From the NCBI GenBank assembly GCA_950106755.1, contig OX467089.1, positions 312,501 through 376,500 on the forward strand: DNA of 64,000 nt, read 5' to 3'. The stretch comes from Climacium dendroides (lineage: Eukaryota > Streptophyta > Bryopsida > Hypnales > Climaciaceae). The position numbers and the translations under genes were made by a program. Positions 35,601-49,200 of the stretch are shown here, in pieces; within the stretch, counting starts at the first letter, position 1, and each line of letters starts with the position of its first letter. The notes under the pieces were generated by a model, which searched no databases, had not been told where the DNA came from, and saw nothing but the letters and a program-made list of their open reading frames with translations.

Positions 35601-36962
35601 TGTGTCATGTGTTCTGACATGCTTGCACGTCAAACCGATATAATTTATTGGTTTGGTTTCTATTAAATACAGCATCATTTTTAGAGTCTCTTTTTTTTAA
35701 ATCCATTTCACTTGGAAAAGTGTGGGGAAGCAATAGGGTTCTCATAATCTTCACTTTTCCTTGAATCCTCATTATTTTGAACATTTGCAACTTGTGTGTC
35801 ATGTGTTCCGACATGCTTGCACGTCAAACTGATATAATTCATTGGTTTGGTTCCTATTAAATACAACATGATTTTTAGAGTCTCTTTTTTTTAAATCCAT
35901 TTCACTTGGAAAAGTGTGGGGAAGCAATAGGGTTCTCTTAAACTTCATTTTTCGATGAATCCCCATTATTTTGAACATTTGCAACTTGTGTGTCATGTGT
36001 TCCGACATGCTTGCACTTCAAACTGATATAATTTATTTGTTTGGTTCCTATTAAATACAACATGATTTTTAGAGTCTCTTTTTTTTAAATCCATTTCACT
36101 TGGAAAAGTGTGGGGAAGCAATAGGGTTCTCATAATCTTCACTTTTCCTTGAATCCTCATTATTTTGAACATTTGCAACTTCTGTGTCATGTGTTCCAAC
36201 ATGCTTGCACGTGAAACCGATATAATTTATTGGTTTGGTTTCTATTAAATACAGCATGATTTTTAGAGTCTCTTTTTTTTAAATCCATTTCACTTGGAAA
36301 AGTGTGGGGAAGCAATAGGGTTCTCATAATCTTCACTTTTCCTTGAATCCTCATTATTTTGAACATTTGCAACTTCTGTGTCATGTGTCCTGATATGCTT
36401 GCACTTCAAACTGATATAATTTATTTGTTTGGTTCCTATTAAATACAACATTATTTTTAGAGTCCCTTTTTTTAAAATCCATTTCGCTTGGAAAAGTGTG
36501 GGGAAGCAATAGGGTTCTCTTAAACTTCATTTTTCGATGAATCCCCATTATTTTGAACATTTGCAACTTGTGTGTCATGTGTCCTGATATGCTTGCACTT
36601 CAAACTGATATAATTTATTTGTTTGGTTCCTATTAAATACAACATGATTTTTAGAGTCTCTTTTTTTTAAATCCATTTCACTTGGAAAAGTGTGGGGAAG
36701 CAATAGGGTTCTCATAATCTTCACTTTTCCTTGAATCCTCATTATTTTGAACATTTGCAACTTCTGTGTCGTGTGTTCCAACATGCTTGCACGTGAAACC
36801 GATATAATTTATTGGTTTGGTTTCTATTAAATACAGCATGATTTTTAGAGTCTCTTTTTTTTAAATCCATTTCACTTGGAAAAGTGTGGGGAAGCAATAG
36901 GGTTCTCATAATCTTCACTTTTCCTTGAATCCTCATTATTTTGAACATTTGCAAATTCTGTG
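32680..36962. repeat. Heterogeneous transition zone between two subfamilies
   Basis: Units of the left subfamily (gattggtttgg, ttccatgaatcc) give way here to units of a second subfamily. The second subfamily has ttccttgaatcc (first seen near 33,230), cctattaaatacaacat (first near 33,520) and tcctgatatg. Neighbouring units differ at many sites and no clean short multimer is visible. One longer relation stands out: ccgacaagct, with a HindIII-type aagctt, at 33091 and at 34643, 1,552 bp or eight monomers apart. Private variants such as ctattaagtacag and gatttctagag occur here. The T-tract ranges up to about ten bases, as in ttttttttttatccattt. Confidence 0.7.
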
Positions 36963-37156
36963 TCATGTGTCCTGATATGCTTGCACTTCAAACTGATATA
37001 ATTTATTTGTTTGGTTCCTATTAAATACAACATTATTTTTAGAGTCCCTTTTTTTAAAATCCATTTCACTTGGAAAAGTGTGGGGAAGCAATAGGGTTCT
37101 CTTAAACTTCATTTTTCGATGAATCCTTATTATTTTGAACATTTGCAACTTGTGTG

Positions 37157-37930
37157 TCATGTGTTCCGACATGCTCGCACGTGAAACCGATATAATTTAT
37201 TGGTTTGGTTTCTATTAAATACAGCATGATTTTTAGAGTCTCTTCTTTTTAAATCCATTTCACTTGGAAAAGTGTGGGGAAGCAATAGGGTTCTCTTAAA
37301 CTTCATTTTTCCATGAATCCTCATTATTTTGAACATTTGCAACTTGTGTGTCATGTGTTCCGACATGCTTGCACGTCAAACCGATATAATTTATTGGTTT
37401 GGTTTCTATTAAATACAGCATGATTTTTAGAGTCTCTTTTTTCTAAATCCATTTCACTTGGAAAAGTGTGGGGAAGCAATAGGTTTGTCTTAAACTTCAT
37501 TTTCCCACGAACCCCCTTTATTTTGAACATTTGCAACTTCTGTATTACGTTTTTGGACATGCTCGCACGTCAAATCGATATAATTTATTGGTTTGGTTTC
37601 TATTAAATACAGCATGATTTTTAGAGTCTCTTTTTTGAAATCCATTTCACTTGGAAAAGTGTGGGGAAGCAATAGGGTTCTCTTAAACTTCATTTTTCCA
37701 TGAATCCTCATTATTTTGTAGATTTGCAACTTCTGTATTACGTTTTTGGACATGCTCGCACGTCAAATCGATATAATTTATTGGTTTGGTTTCTATTAAA
37801 TACAGCATGATTTTTAGAGTCTCTTTTTTTAAATCCATTTCACTTGGAAAAGTGTGGGGAAGCAATAGGGTTCTCTTAATCTTCATTTTTCCATGAATCC
37901 TCATTATTTTGAACATTTGCAACTTGTGTG
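37157..37930. repeat. Four-monomer segment repeated 13.6 kb away, copy 1
   Basis: The segment contains a tctcttcttttt unit, a C-rich unit with tcccacgaac at 37503, a short-T-tract unit (ctcttttttgaaatcc), and a unit with ttgtagatttgc. The same order recurs at 50735 (offset 13,578 bp, 70 monomers) and at 52479. It interrupts the otherwise uniform second subfamily. In this copy the last unit reads ctctttttttaaatcc, while the two distant copies share the derived cttttattaa. Confidence 0.75.
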
Positions 37931-39094
37931 TCATGTGTTCCGACATGCTTGCACGTCAAACCGATATAATTTATTGGTTTGGTTTCTATTAAATACAGCA
38001 TGATTTTTAGAGTCTCTTTTTTCTAAATCCATTTCACTTGGAAAAGTGTGGGGAAGCAATAGGTTTGTCTTAAACTTCATTTTCCCACGAACCCCCGTTA
38101 TTTTGAACATTTGCAACTTCCGTGTTACGTTTTTGGACATGCTTGCACGTCAAATCGATATAATTTATTGGTTTGGTTTCTATTAAATACAGCATGATTT
38201 CTAGAGTCTCTTTTTTTAAAATCCATTTCACTTGGAAAAGTGTGGGGAAGCAATAGGGTTCTCATAATCTTCACTTTTCCTTGAATCCTCATTATTTTGA
38301 ACATTTGCAACTTCTGTGTCGTGTGTTCCAACATGCTTGCACGTGAAACCGATATAATTTATTGGTTTGGTTTCTATTAAATACAGCATGATTTTTAGAG
38401 TCTCTTTTTTTTAAATCCATTTCACTTGGAAAAGTGTGGGGAAGCAATAGGGTTCTCATAATCTTCACTTTTCCTTGAATCCTCATTATTTTGAACATTT
38501 GCAAATTCTGTGTCATGTGTCCTGATATGCTTGCACTTCAAACTGATATAATTTATTTGTTTGGTTCCTATTAAATACAACATTATTTTTAGAGTCCCTT
38601 TTTTTAAAATCCATTTCACTTGGAAAAGTGTGGGGAAGCAATAGGGTTCTCTTAAACTTCATTTTTCGATGAATCCCCATTATTTTGAACATTTGCAACT
38701 TGTGTGTCATGTGTTCCGACATGCTTGCACTTCAAACTGATATAATTTATTTGTTTGGTTCCTATTAAATACAACATGATTTTTAGAGTCTCTTTTTTTT
38801 AAATCCATTTCACTTGGAAAAGTGTGGGGAAGCAATAGGGTTCTCATAATCTTCACTTTTCCTTGAATCCTCATTATTTTGAACATTTGCAACTTCTGTG
38901 TCATGTGTTCCAACATGCTTGCACGTGAAACCGATATAATTTATTGGTTTGGTTTCTATTAAATACAGCATGATTTTTAGAGTCTCTTTTTTTTAAATCC
39001 ATTTCACTTGGAAAAGTGTGGGGAAGCAATAGGGTTCTCATAATCTTCACTTTTCCTTGAATCCTCATTATTTTGAACATTTGCAACTTCTGTG

Positions 39095-40258
39095 TCATGT
39101 GTCCTGATATGCTTGCACTTCAAACTGATATAATTTATTTGTTTGGTTCCTATTAAATACAACATTATTTTTAGAGTCCCTTTTTTTAAAATCCATTTCA
39201 CTTGGAAAAGTGTGGGGAAGCAATAGGGTTCTCTTAAACTTCATTTTTCGATGAATCCCCATTATTTTGAACATTTGCAACTTGTGTGTCATGTGTCCTG
39301 ATATGCTTGCACTTCAAACTGATATAATTTATTTGTTTGGTTCCTATTAAATACAACATGATTTTTAGAGTCTCTTTTTTTTAAATCCATTTCACTTGGA
39401 AAAGTGTGGGGAAGCAATAGGGTTCTCATAATCTTCACTTTTCCTTGAATCCTCATTATTTTGAACATTTGCAACTTCTGTGTCGTGTGTTCCAACATGC
39501 TTGCACGTGAAACCGATATAATTTATTGGTTTGGTTTCTATTAAATACAGCATGATTTTTAGAGTCTCTTTTTTTTAAATCCATTTCACTTGGAAAAGTG
39601 TGGGGAAGCAATAGGGTTCTCATAATCTTCACTTTTCCTTGAATCCTCATTATTTTGAACATTTGCAACTTCTGTGTCATGTGTCCTGATATGCTTGCAC
39701 TTCAAACTGATATAATTTATTTGTTTGGTTCCTATTAAATACAACATTATTTTTAGAGTCCCTTTTTTTAAAATCCATTTCACTTGGAAAAGTGTGGGGA
39801 AGCAATAGGGTTCTCTTAAACTTCATTTTTCGATGAATCCCCATTATTTTGAACATTTGCAACTTGTGTGTCATGTGTCCTGATATGCTTGCACTTCAAA
39901 CTGATATAATTTATTTGTTTGGTTCCTATTAAATACAACATGATTTTTAGAGTCTCTTTTTTTTAAATCCATTTCACTTGGAAAAGTGTGGGGAAGCAAT
40001 AGGGTTCTCATAATCTTCACTTTTCCTTGAATCCTCATTATTTTGAACATTTGCAACTTCTGTGTCGTGTGTTCCAACATGCTTGCACGTGAAACCGATA
40101 TAATTTATTGGTTTGGTTTCTATTAAATACAGCATGATTTTTAGAGTCTCTTTTTTTTAAATCCATTTCACTTGGAAAAGTGTGGGGAAGCAATAGGGTT
40201 CTCATAATCTTCACTTTTCCTTGAATCCTCATTATTTTGAACATTTGCAAATTCTGTG
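39095..40258. repeat. Tandem 3-mer duplication (2 x 582 bp)
   Basis: The units starting at 39095, 39289 and about 39480 are followed by matching units at 39677, 39871 and about 40062, each 582 bp later. The only difference I noted is near the right end, where the second copy has gcaaattctgtg and the first gcaacttctgtg. This trimer is a subset of the 7-mer amplified immediately downstream, so it may be a precursor or a contraction of it. Confidence 0.7.
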
Positions 40259-40646
40259 TCATGTGTCCTGATATGCTTGCACTTCAAACTGATATAATTT
40301 ATTTGTTTGGTTCCTATTAAATACAACATTATTTTTAGAGTCCCTTTTTTTAAAATCCATTTCACTTGGAAAAGTGTGGGGAAGCAATAGGGTTCTCTTA
40401 AACTTCATTTTTCGATGAATCCTTATTATTTTGAACATTTGCAACTTGTGTGTCATGTGTTCCGACATGCTTGCACGTGAAACCGATATAATTTATTGGT
40501 TTGGTTTCTATTAAATACAGCATGATTTTTAGAGTCTCTTTTTTTTAAATCCATTTCACTTGGAAAAGTGTGGGGAAGCAATAGGGTTCTCATAATCTTC
40601 ACTTTTCCTTGAATCCTCATTATTTTGAACATTTGCAAATTCTGTG

Positions 40647-43600
40647 TCATGTGTCCTGATATGCTTGCACTTCAAACTGATATAATTTATTTGTTTGGTT
40701 CCTATTAAATACAACATTATTTTTAGAGTCCCTTTTTTTAAAATCCATTTCACTTGGAAAAGTGTGGGGAAGCAATAGGGTTCTCTTAAACTTCATTTTT
40801 CGATGAATCCCCATTATTTTGAACATTTGCAACTTGTGTGTCATGTGTTCCGACATGCTTGCACTTCAAACTGATATAATTTATTTGTTTGGTTCCTATT
40901 AAATACAACATGATTTTTAGAGTCTCTTTTTTTGAAATCCATTTCACTTGGAAAAGTGTGGGGAAGCAATAGGGTTCTCATAATCTTCACTTTTCCTTGA
41001 ATCCTCATTATTTTGAACATTTGCAACTTCTGTGTCATGTGTTCCAACATGCTTGCACGTGAAACCGATATAATTTATTGGTTTGGTTTCTATTAAATAC
41101 AGCATGATTTTTAGAGTCTCTTTTTTTTAAATCCATTTCACTTGGAAAAGTGTGGGGAAGCAATAGGGTTCTCATAATCTTCACTTTTCCTTGAATCCTC
41201 ATTATTTTGAACATTTGCAACTTCTGTGTCATGTGTCCTGATATGCTTGTACTTCAAACTGATATAATTTATTTGTTTGGTTCCTATTAAATACAACATT
41301 ATTTTTAGAGTCCCTTTTTTTAAAATCCATTTCACTTGGAAAAGTGTGGGGAAGCAATAGGGTTCTCTTAAACTTCATTTTTCGATGAATCCCCATTATT
41401 TTGAACATTTGCAACTTGTGTGTCATGTGTCCTGATATGCTTGCACTTCAAACTGATATAATTTATTTGTTTGGTTCCTATTAAATACAACATGATTTTT
41501 AGAGTCTCTTTTTTTTAAATCCATTTCACTTGGAAAAGTGTGGGGAAGCAATAGGGTTCTCATAATCTTCACTTTTCCTTGAATCCTCATTATTTTGAAC
41601 ATTTGCAACTTCTGTGTCGTGTGTTCCAACATGCTTGCACGTGAAACCGATATAATTTATTGGTTTGGTTTCTATTAAATACAGCATGATTTTTAGAGTC
41701 TCTTTTTTTTAAATCCATTTCACTTGGAAAAGTGTGGGGAAGCAATAGGGTTCTATTAAACTTCATTTTTCGATGAATCCTTATTATTTTGAACATTTGC
41801 AACTTGTGTGTCATGTGTTCCAACATGCTTGCACGTGAAACCGATATAATTTATTGGTTTGGTTTCTATTAAATACAGCATGATTTTTAGAGTCTCTTTT
41901 TTTTAAATCCATTTCACTTGGAAAAGTGTGGGGAAGCAATAGGGTTCTCATAATCTTCACTTTTCCTTGAATCCTCATTATTTTGAACATTTGCAAATTC
42001 TGTGTCATGTGTCCTGATATGCTTGCACTTCAAACTGATATAATTTATTTGTTTGGTTCCTATTAAATACAACATTATTTTTAGAGTCCCTTTTTTTAAA
42101 ATCCATTTCACTTGGAAAAGTGTGGGGAAGCAATAGGGTTCTCTTAAACTTCATTTTTCGATGAATCCCCATTATTTTGAACATTTGCAACTTGTGTGTC
42201 ATGTGTTCCGACATGCTTGCACTTCAAACTGATATAATTTATTTGTTTGGTTCCTATTAAATACAACATGATTTTTAGAGTCTCTTTTTTTTAAATCCAT
42301 TTCACTTGGAAAAGTGTGGGGAAGCAATAGGGTTCTCATAATCTTCACTTTTCCTTGAATCCTCATTATTTTGAACATTTGCAACTTCTGTGTCATGTGT
42401 TCCAACATGCTTGCACGTGAAACCGATATAATTTATTGGTTTGGTTTCTATTAAATACAGCATGATTTTTAGAGTCTCTTTTTTTTAAATCCATTTCACT
42501 TGGAAAAGTGTGGGGAAGCAATAGGGTTCTCATAATCTTCACTTTTCCTTGAATCCTCATTATTTTGAACATTTGCAACTTCTGTGTCATGTGTCCTGAT
42601 ATGCTTGTACTTCAAACTGATATAATTTATTTGTTTGGTTCCTATTAAATACAACATTATTTTTAGAGTCCCTTTTTTTAAAATCCATTTCACTTGGAAA
42701 AGTGTGGGGAAGCAATAGGGTTCTCTTAAACTTCATTTTTCGATGAATCCCCATTATTTTGAACATTTGCAACTTGTGTGTCATGTGTCCTGATATGCTT
42801 GCACTTCAAACTGATATAATTTATTTGTTTGGTTCCTATTAAATACAACATGATTTTTAGAGTCTCTTTTTTTTAAATCCATTTCACTTGGAAAAGTGTG
42901 GGGAAGCAATAGGGTTCTCATAATCTTCACTTTTCCTTGAATCCTCATTATTTTGAACATTTGCAACTTCTGTGTCGTGTGTTCCAACATGCTTGCACGT
43001 GAAACCGATATAATTTATTGGTTTGGTTTCTATTAAATACAGCATGATTTTTAGAGTCTCTTTTTTTTAAATCCATTTCACTTGGAAAAGTGTGGGGAAG
43101 CAATAGGGTTCTCTTAAACTTCATTTTTCGATGAATCCTTATTATTTTGAACATTTGCAACTTGTGTGTCATGTGTTCCAACATGCTTGCACGTGAAACC
43201 GATATAATTTATTGGTTTGGTTTCTATTAAATACAGCATGATTTTTAGAGTCTCTTTTTTTTAAATCCATTTCACTTGGAAAAGTGTGGGGAAGCAATAG
43301 GGTTCTCATAATCTTCACTTTTCCTTGAATCCTCATTATTTTGAACATTTGCAAATTCTGTGTCATGTGTCCTGATATGCTTGCACTTCAAACTGATATA
43401 ATTTATTTGTTTGGTTCCTATTAAATACAACATTATTTTTAGAGTCCCTTTTTTTAAAATCCATTTCACTTGGAAAAGTGTGGGGAAGCAATAGGGTTCT
43501 CTTAAACTTCATTTTTCGATGAATCCCCATTATTTTGAACATTTGCAACTTGTGTGTCATGTGTTCCGACATGCTTGCACTTCAAACTGATATAATTTAT

Positions 43601-45663
43601 TTGTTTGGTTCCTATTAAATACAACATGATTTTTAGAGTCTCTTTTTTTTAAATCCATTTCACTTGGAAAAGTGTGGGGAAGCAATAGGGTTCTCATAAT
43701 CTTCACTTTTCCTTGAATCCTCATTATTTTGAACATTTGCAACTTCTGTGTCATGTGTTCCAACATGCTTGCACGTGAAACCGATATAATTTATTGGTTT
43801 GGTTTCTATTAAATACAGCATGATTTTTAGAGTCTCTTTTTTTTAAATCCATTTCACTTGGAAAAGTGTGGGGAAGCAATAGGGTTCTCATAATCTTCAC
43901 TTTTCCTTGAATCCTCATTATTTTGAACATTTGCAACTTCTGTGTCATGTGTCCTGATATGCTTGTACTTCAAACTGATATAATTTATTTGTTTGGTTCC
44001 TATTAAATACAACATTATTTTTAGAGTCCCTTTTTTTAAAATCCATTTCACTTGGAAAAGTGTGGGGAAGCAATAGGGTTCTCTTAAACTTCATTTTTCG
44101 ATGAATCCCCATTATTTTGAACATTTGCAACTTGTGTGTCATGTGTCCTGATATGCTTGCACTTCAAACTGATATAATTTATTTGTTTGGTTCCTATTAA
44201 ATACAACATGATTTTTAGAGTCTCTTTTTTTTAAATCCATTTCACTTGGAAAAGTGTGGGGAAGCAATAGGGTTCTCATAATCTTCACTTTTCCTTGAAT
44301 CCTCATTATTTTGAACATTTGCAACTTCTGTGTCGTGTGTTCCAACATGCTTGCACGTGAAACCGATATAATTTATTGGTTTGGTTTCTATTAAATACAG
44401 CATGATTTTTAGAGTCTCTTTTTTTTAAATCCATTTCACTTGGAAAAGTGTGGGGAAGCAATAGGGTTCTCTTAAACTTCATTTTTCGATGAATCCTTAT
44501 TATTTTGAACATTTGCAACTTGTGTGTCATGTGTTCCAACATGCTTGCACGTGAAACCGATATAATTTATTGGTTTGGTTTCTATTAAATACAGCATGAT
44601 TTTTAGAGTCTCTTTTTTTTAAATCCATTTCACTTGGAAAAGTGTGGGGAAGCAATAGGGTTCTCATAATCTTCACTTTTCCTTGAATCCTCATTATTTT
44701 GAACATTTGCAAATTCTGTGTCATGTGTCCTGATATGCTTGCACTTCAAACTGATATAATTTATTTGTTTGGTTCCTATTAAATACAACATTATTTTTAG
44801 AGTCCCTTTTTTTAAAATCCATTTCACTTGGAAAAGTGTGGGGAAGCAATAGGGTTCTCTTAAACTTCATTTTTCGATGAATCCTTATTATTTTGAACAT
44901 TTGCAACTTGTGTGTCATGTGTTCCGACATGCTTGCACTTCAAACTGATATAATTTATTTGTTTGGTTCCTATTAAATACAACATGATTTTTAGAGTCTC
45001 TTTTTTTTAAATCCATTTCACTTGGAAAAGTGTGGGGAAGCAATAGGGTTCTCATAATCTTCACTTTTCCTTGAATCCTCATTATTTTGAACATTTGCAA
45101 CTTCTGTGTCATGTGTTCCAACATGCTTGCACGTGAAACCGATATAATTTATTGGTTTGGTTTCTATTAAATACAGCATGATTTTTAGAGTCTCTTTTTT
45201 TTAAATCCATTTCACTTGGAAAAGTGTGGGGAAGCAATAGGGTTCTCATAATCTTCACTTTTCCTTGAATCCTCATTATTTTGAACATTTGCAACTTCTG
45301 TGTCATGTGTCCTGATATGCTTGTACTTCAAACTGATATAATTTATTTGTTTGGTTCCTATTAAATACAACATTATTTTTAGAGTCCCTTTTTTTAAAAT
45401 CCATTTCACTTGGAAAAGTGTGGGGAAGCAATAGGGTTCTCTTAAACTTCATTTTTCGATGAATCCCCATTATTTTGAACATTTGCAACTTGTGTGTCAT
45501 GTGTCCTGATATGCTTGCACTTCAAACTGATATAATTTATTTGTTTGGTTCCTATTAAATACAACATGATTTTTAGAGTCTCTTTTTTTTAAATCCATTT
45601 CACTTGGAAAAGTGTGGGGAAGCAATAGGGTTCTCATAATCTTCACTTTTCCTTGAATCCTCA
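40647..45663. repeat. Tandem 7-mer higher-order repeat, 1,358 bp, three full copies and a partial fourth
   Basis: Copies start at 40647, 42005, 43363 and 44721, each exactly 1,358 bp (7 x 194) apart. Within the copies, equivalent monomers such as those at 41035, 42393, 43751 and 45109, or 41229, 42587, 43945 and 45303, give identical translations. Small private changes include gaaatcc at about 40935 and ttctattaaac at about 41752 in the first copy. The fourth copy keeps the order for about five monomers and then passes into the 5-mer/6-mer series. Confidence 0.9.
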
Positions 45664-48600
45664 TTATTTTGAACATTTGCAACTTCTGTGTCGTGTGTTC
45701 CAACATGCTTGCACGTGAAACCGATATAATTTATTGGTTTGGTTTCTATTAAATACAGCATGATTTTTAGAGTCTCTTTTTTTTAAATCCATTTCACTTG
45801 GAAAAGTGTGGGGAAGCAATAGGGTTCTCATAATCTTCACTTTTCCTTGAATCCTCATTATTTTGAACATTTGCAACTTCTGTGTCGTGGGTTCCAACAT
45901 GCTTGCACGTGAAACCGATATAATTTATTGGTTTGGTTTCTATTAAATACAGCATGATTTTTAGAGTCTCTTTTTTTTAAATCCATTTCACTTGGAAAAG
46001 TGTGGGGAAGCAATAGGGTTCTCATAATCTTCACTTTTCCTTGAATCCTCATTATTTTGAACATTTGCAACTTCTGTGTCATGTGTTCCAACATGCTTGC
46101 ACGTGAAACCGATATAATTTATTGGTTTGGTTTCTATTAAATACAGCATGATTTTTAGAGTCTCTTTTTTTTAAATCCATTTCACTTGGAAAAGTGTGGG
46201 GAAGCAATAGGGTTCTCATAATCTTCACTTTTCCTTGAATCCTCATTATTTTGAACATTTGCAACTTCTGTGTCATGTGTCCTGATATGCTTGTACTTCA
46301 AACTGATATAATTTATTTGTTTGGTTCCTATTAAATACAACATTATTTTTAGAGTCCCTTTTTTTAAAATCCATTTCACTTGGAAAAGTGTGGGGAAGCA
46401 ATAGGGTTCTCTTAAACTTCATTTTTCGATGAATCCCCATTATTTTGAACATTTGCAACTTGTGTGTCATGTGTCCTGATATGCTTGCACTTCAAACTGA
46501 TATAATTTATTTGTTTGGTTCCTATTAAATACAACATGATTTTTAGAGTCTCTTTTTTTTAAATCCATTTCACTTGGAAAAGTGTGGGGAAGCAATAGGG
46601 TTCTCATAATCTTCACTTTTCCTTGAATCCTCATTATTTTGAACATTTGCAACTTCTGTGTCGTGTGTTCCAACATGCTTGCACGTGAAACCGATATAAT
46701 TTATTGGTTTGGTTTCTATTAAATACAGCATGATTTTTAGAGTCTCTTTTTTTTAAATCCATTTCACTTGGAAAAGTGTGGGGAAGCAATAGGGTTCTCA
46801 TAATCTTCACTTTTCCTTGAATCCTCATTATTTTGAACATTTGCAACTTCTGTGTCGTGGGTTCCAACATGCTTGCACGTGAAACCGATATAATTTATTG
46901 GTTTGGTTTCTATTAAATACAGCATGATTTTTAGAGTCTCTTTTTTTTAAATCCATTTCACTTGGAAAAGTGTGGGGAAGCAATAGGGTTCTCATAATCT
47001 TCACTTTTCCTTGAATCCTCATTATTTTGAACATTTGCAACTTCTGTGTCATGTGTCCTGATATGCTTGTACTTCAAACTGATATAATTTATTTGTTTGG
47101 TTCCTATTAAATACAACATTATTTTTAGAGTCCCTTTTTTTAAAATCCATTTCGCTTGGAAAAGTGTGGGGAAGCAATAGGGTTCTCTTAAACTTCATTT
47201 TTCGATGAATCCCCATTATTTTGAACATTTGCAACTTGTGTGTCATGTGTCCTGATATGCTTGCACTTCAAACTGATATAATTTATTTGTTTGGTTCCTA
47301 TTAAATACAACATGATTTTTAGAGTCTCTTTTTTTTAAATCCATTTCACTTGGAAAAGTGTGGGGAAGCAATAGGGTTCTCATAATCTTCACTTTTCCTT
47401 GAATCCTCATTATTTTGAACATTTGCAACTTCTGTGTCATGTGTCCTGATATGCTTGTACTTCAAACTGATATAATTTATTTGTTTGGTTCCTATTAAAT
47501 ACAACATTATTTTTAGAGTCCCTTTTTTTAAAATCCATTTCACTTGGAAAAGTGTGGGGAAGCAATAGGGTTCTCTTAAACTTCATTTTTCGATGAATCC
47601 CCATTATTTTGAACATTTGCAACTTGTGTGTCATGTGTCCTGATATGCTTGCACTTCAAACTGATATAATTTATTTGTTTGGTTCCTATTAAATACAACA
47701 TGATTTTTAGAGTCTCTTTTTTTTAAATCCATTTCACTTGGAAAAGTGTGGGGAAGCAATAGGGTTCTCATAATCTTCACTTTTCCTTGAATCCTCATTA
47801 TTTTGAACATTTGCAACTTCTGTGTCGTGTGTTCCAACATGCTTGCACGTGAAACCGATATAATTTATTGGTTTGGTTTCTATTAAATACAGCATGATTT
47901 TTAGAGTCTCTTTTTTTTAAATCCATTTCACTTGGAAAAGTGTGGGGAAGCAATAGGGTTCTCATAATCTTCACTTTTCCTTGAATCCTCATTATTTTGA
48001 ACATTTGCAACTTCTGTGTCGTGGGTTCCAACATGCTTGCACGTGAAACCGATATAATTTATTGGTTTGGTTTCTATTAAATACAGCATGATTTTTAGAG
48101 TCTCTTTTTTTTAAATCCATTTCACTTGGAAAAGTGTGGGGAAGCAATAGGGTTCTCATAATCTTCACTTTTCCTTGAATCCTCATTATTTTGAACATTT
48201 GCAACTTCTGTGTCATGTGTCCTGATATGCTTGTACTTCAAACTGATATAATTTATTTGTTTGGTTCCTATTAAATACAACATTATTTTTAGAGTCCCTT
48301 TTTTTAAAATCCATTTCGCTTGGAAAAGTGTGGGGAAGCAATAGGGTTCTCTTAAACTTCATTTTTCGATGAATCCCCATTATTTTGAACATTTGCAACT
48401 TGTGTGTCATGTGTCCTGATATGCTTGCACTTCAAACTGATATAATTTATTTGTTTGGTTCCTATTAAATACAACATGATTTTTAGAGTCTCTTTTTTTT
48501 AAATCCATTTCACTTGGAAAAGTGTGGGGAAGCAATAGGGTTCTCATAATCTTCACTTTTCCTTGAATCCTCATTATTTTGAACATTTGCAACTTCTGTG

Positions 48601-49200
48601 TCATGTGTCCTGATATGCTTGTACTTCAAACTGATATAATTTATTTGTTTGGTTCCTATTAAATACAACATTATTTTTAGAGTCCCTTTTTTTAAAATCC
48701 ATTTCACTTGGAAAAGTGTGGGGAAGCAATAGGGTTCTCTTAAACTTCATTTTTCGATGAATCCCCATTATTTTGAACATTTGCAACTTGTGTGTCATGT
48801 GTCCTGATATGCTTGCACTTCAAACTGATATAATTTATTTGTTTGGTTCCTATTAAATACAACATGATTTTTAGAGTCTCTTTTTTTTAAATCCATTTCA
48901 CTTGGAAAAGTGTGGGGAAGCAATAGGGTTCTCATAATCTTCACTTTTCCTTGAATCCTCATTATTTTGAACATTTGCAACTTCTGTGTCGTGTGTTCCA
49001 ACATGCTTGCACGTGAAACCGATATAATTTATTGGTTTGGTTTCTATTAAATACAGCATGATTTTTAGAGTCTCTTTTTTTTAAATCCATTTCACTTGGA
49101 AAAGTGTGGGGAAGCAATAGGGTTCTCATAATCTTCACTTTTCCTTGAATCCTCATTATTTTGAACATTTGCGACTTCTGTGTCGTGGGTTCCAACATGC
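45664..49200. repeat. 5-mer followed by two 6-mers (970 bp, then 2 x 1,164 bp)
   Basis: A private word, tgtgtcgtgg, marks one unit per multimer. It occurs at 45881, 46851, 48015 and 49179, so the spacings are 970, 1,164 and 1,164 bp (5, 6 and 6 monomers). The two 6-mers, 46634-47797 and 47798-48961, look identical in variant order; for example, both carry ccatttcgcttgg near 47150 and 48310. The last marker unit differs by gcgacttctg. The series derives from monomers of the preceding 7-mer, which lack this marker. Confidence 0.85.

Noticed and set aside
39290..39330. Hammerhead ribozyme, as encoded by some satellite DNAs
   Set aside because: The required CUGAUGA core is absent; only ctgata occurs. 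No matching GAAA-stem arrangement was found in the monomer on either strand.
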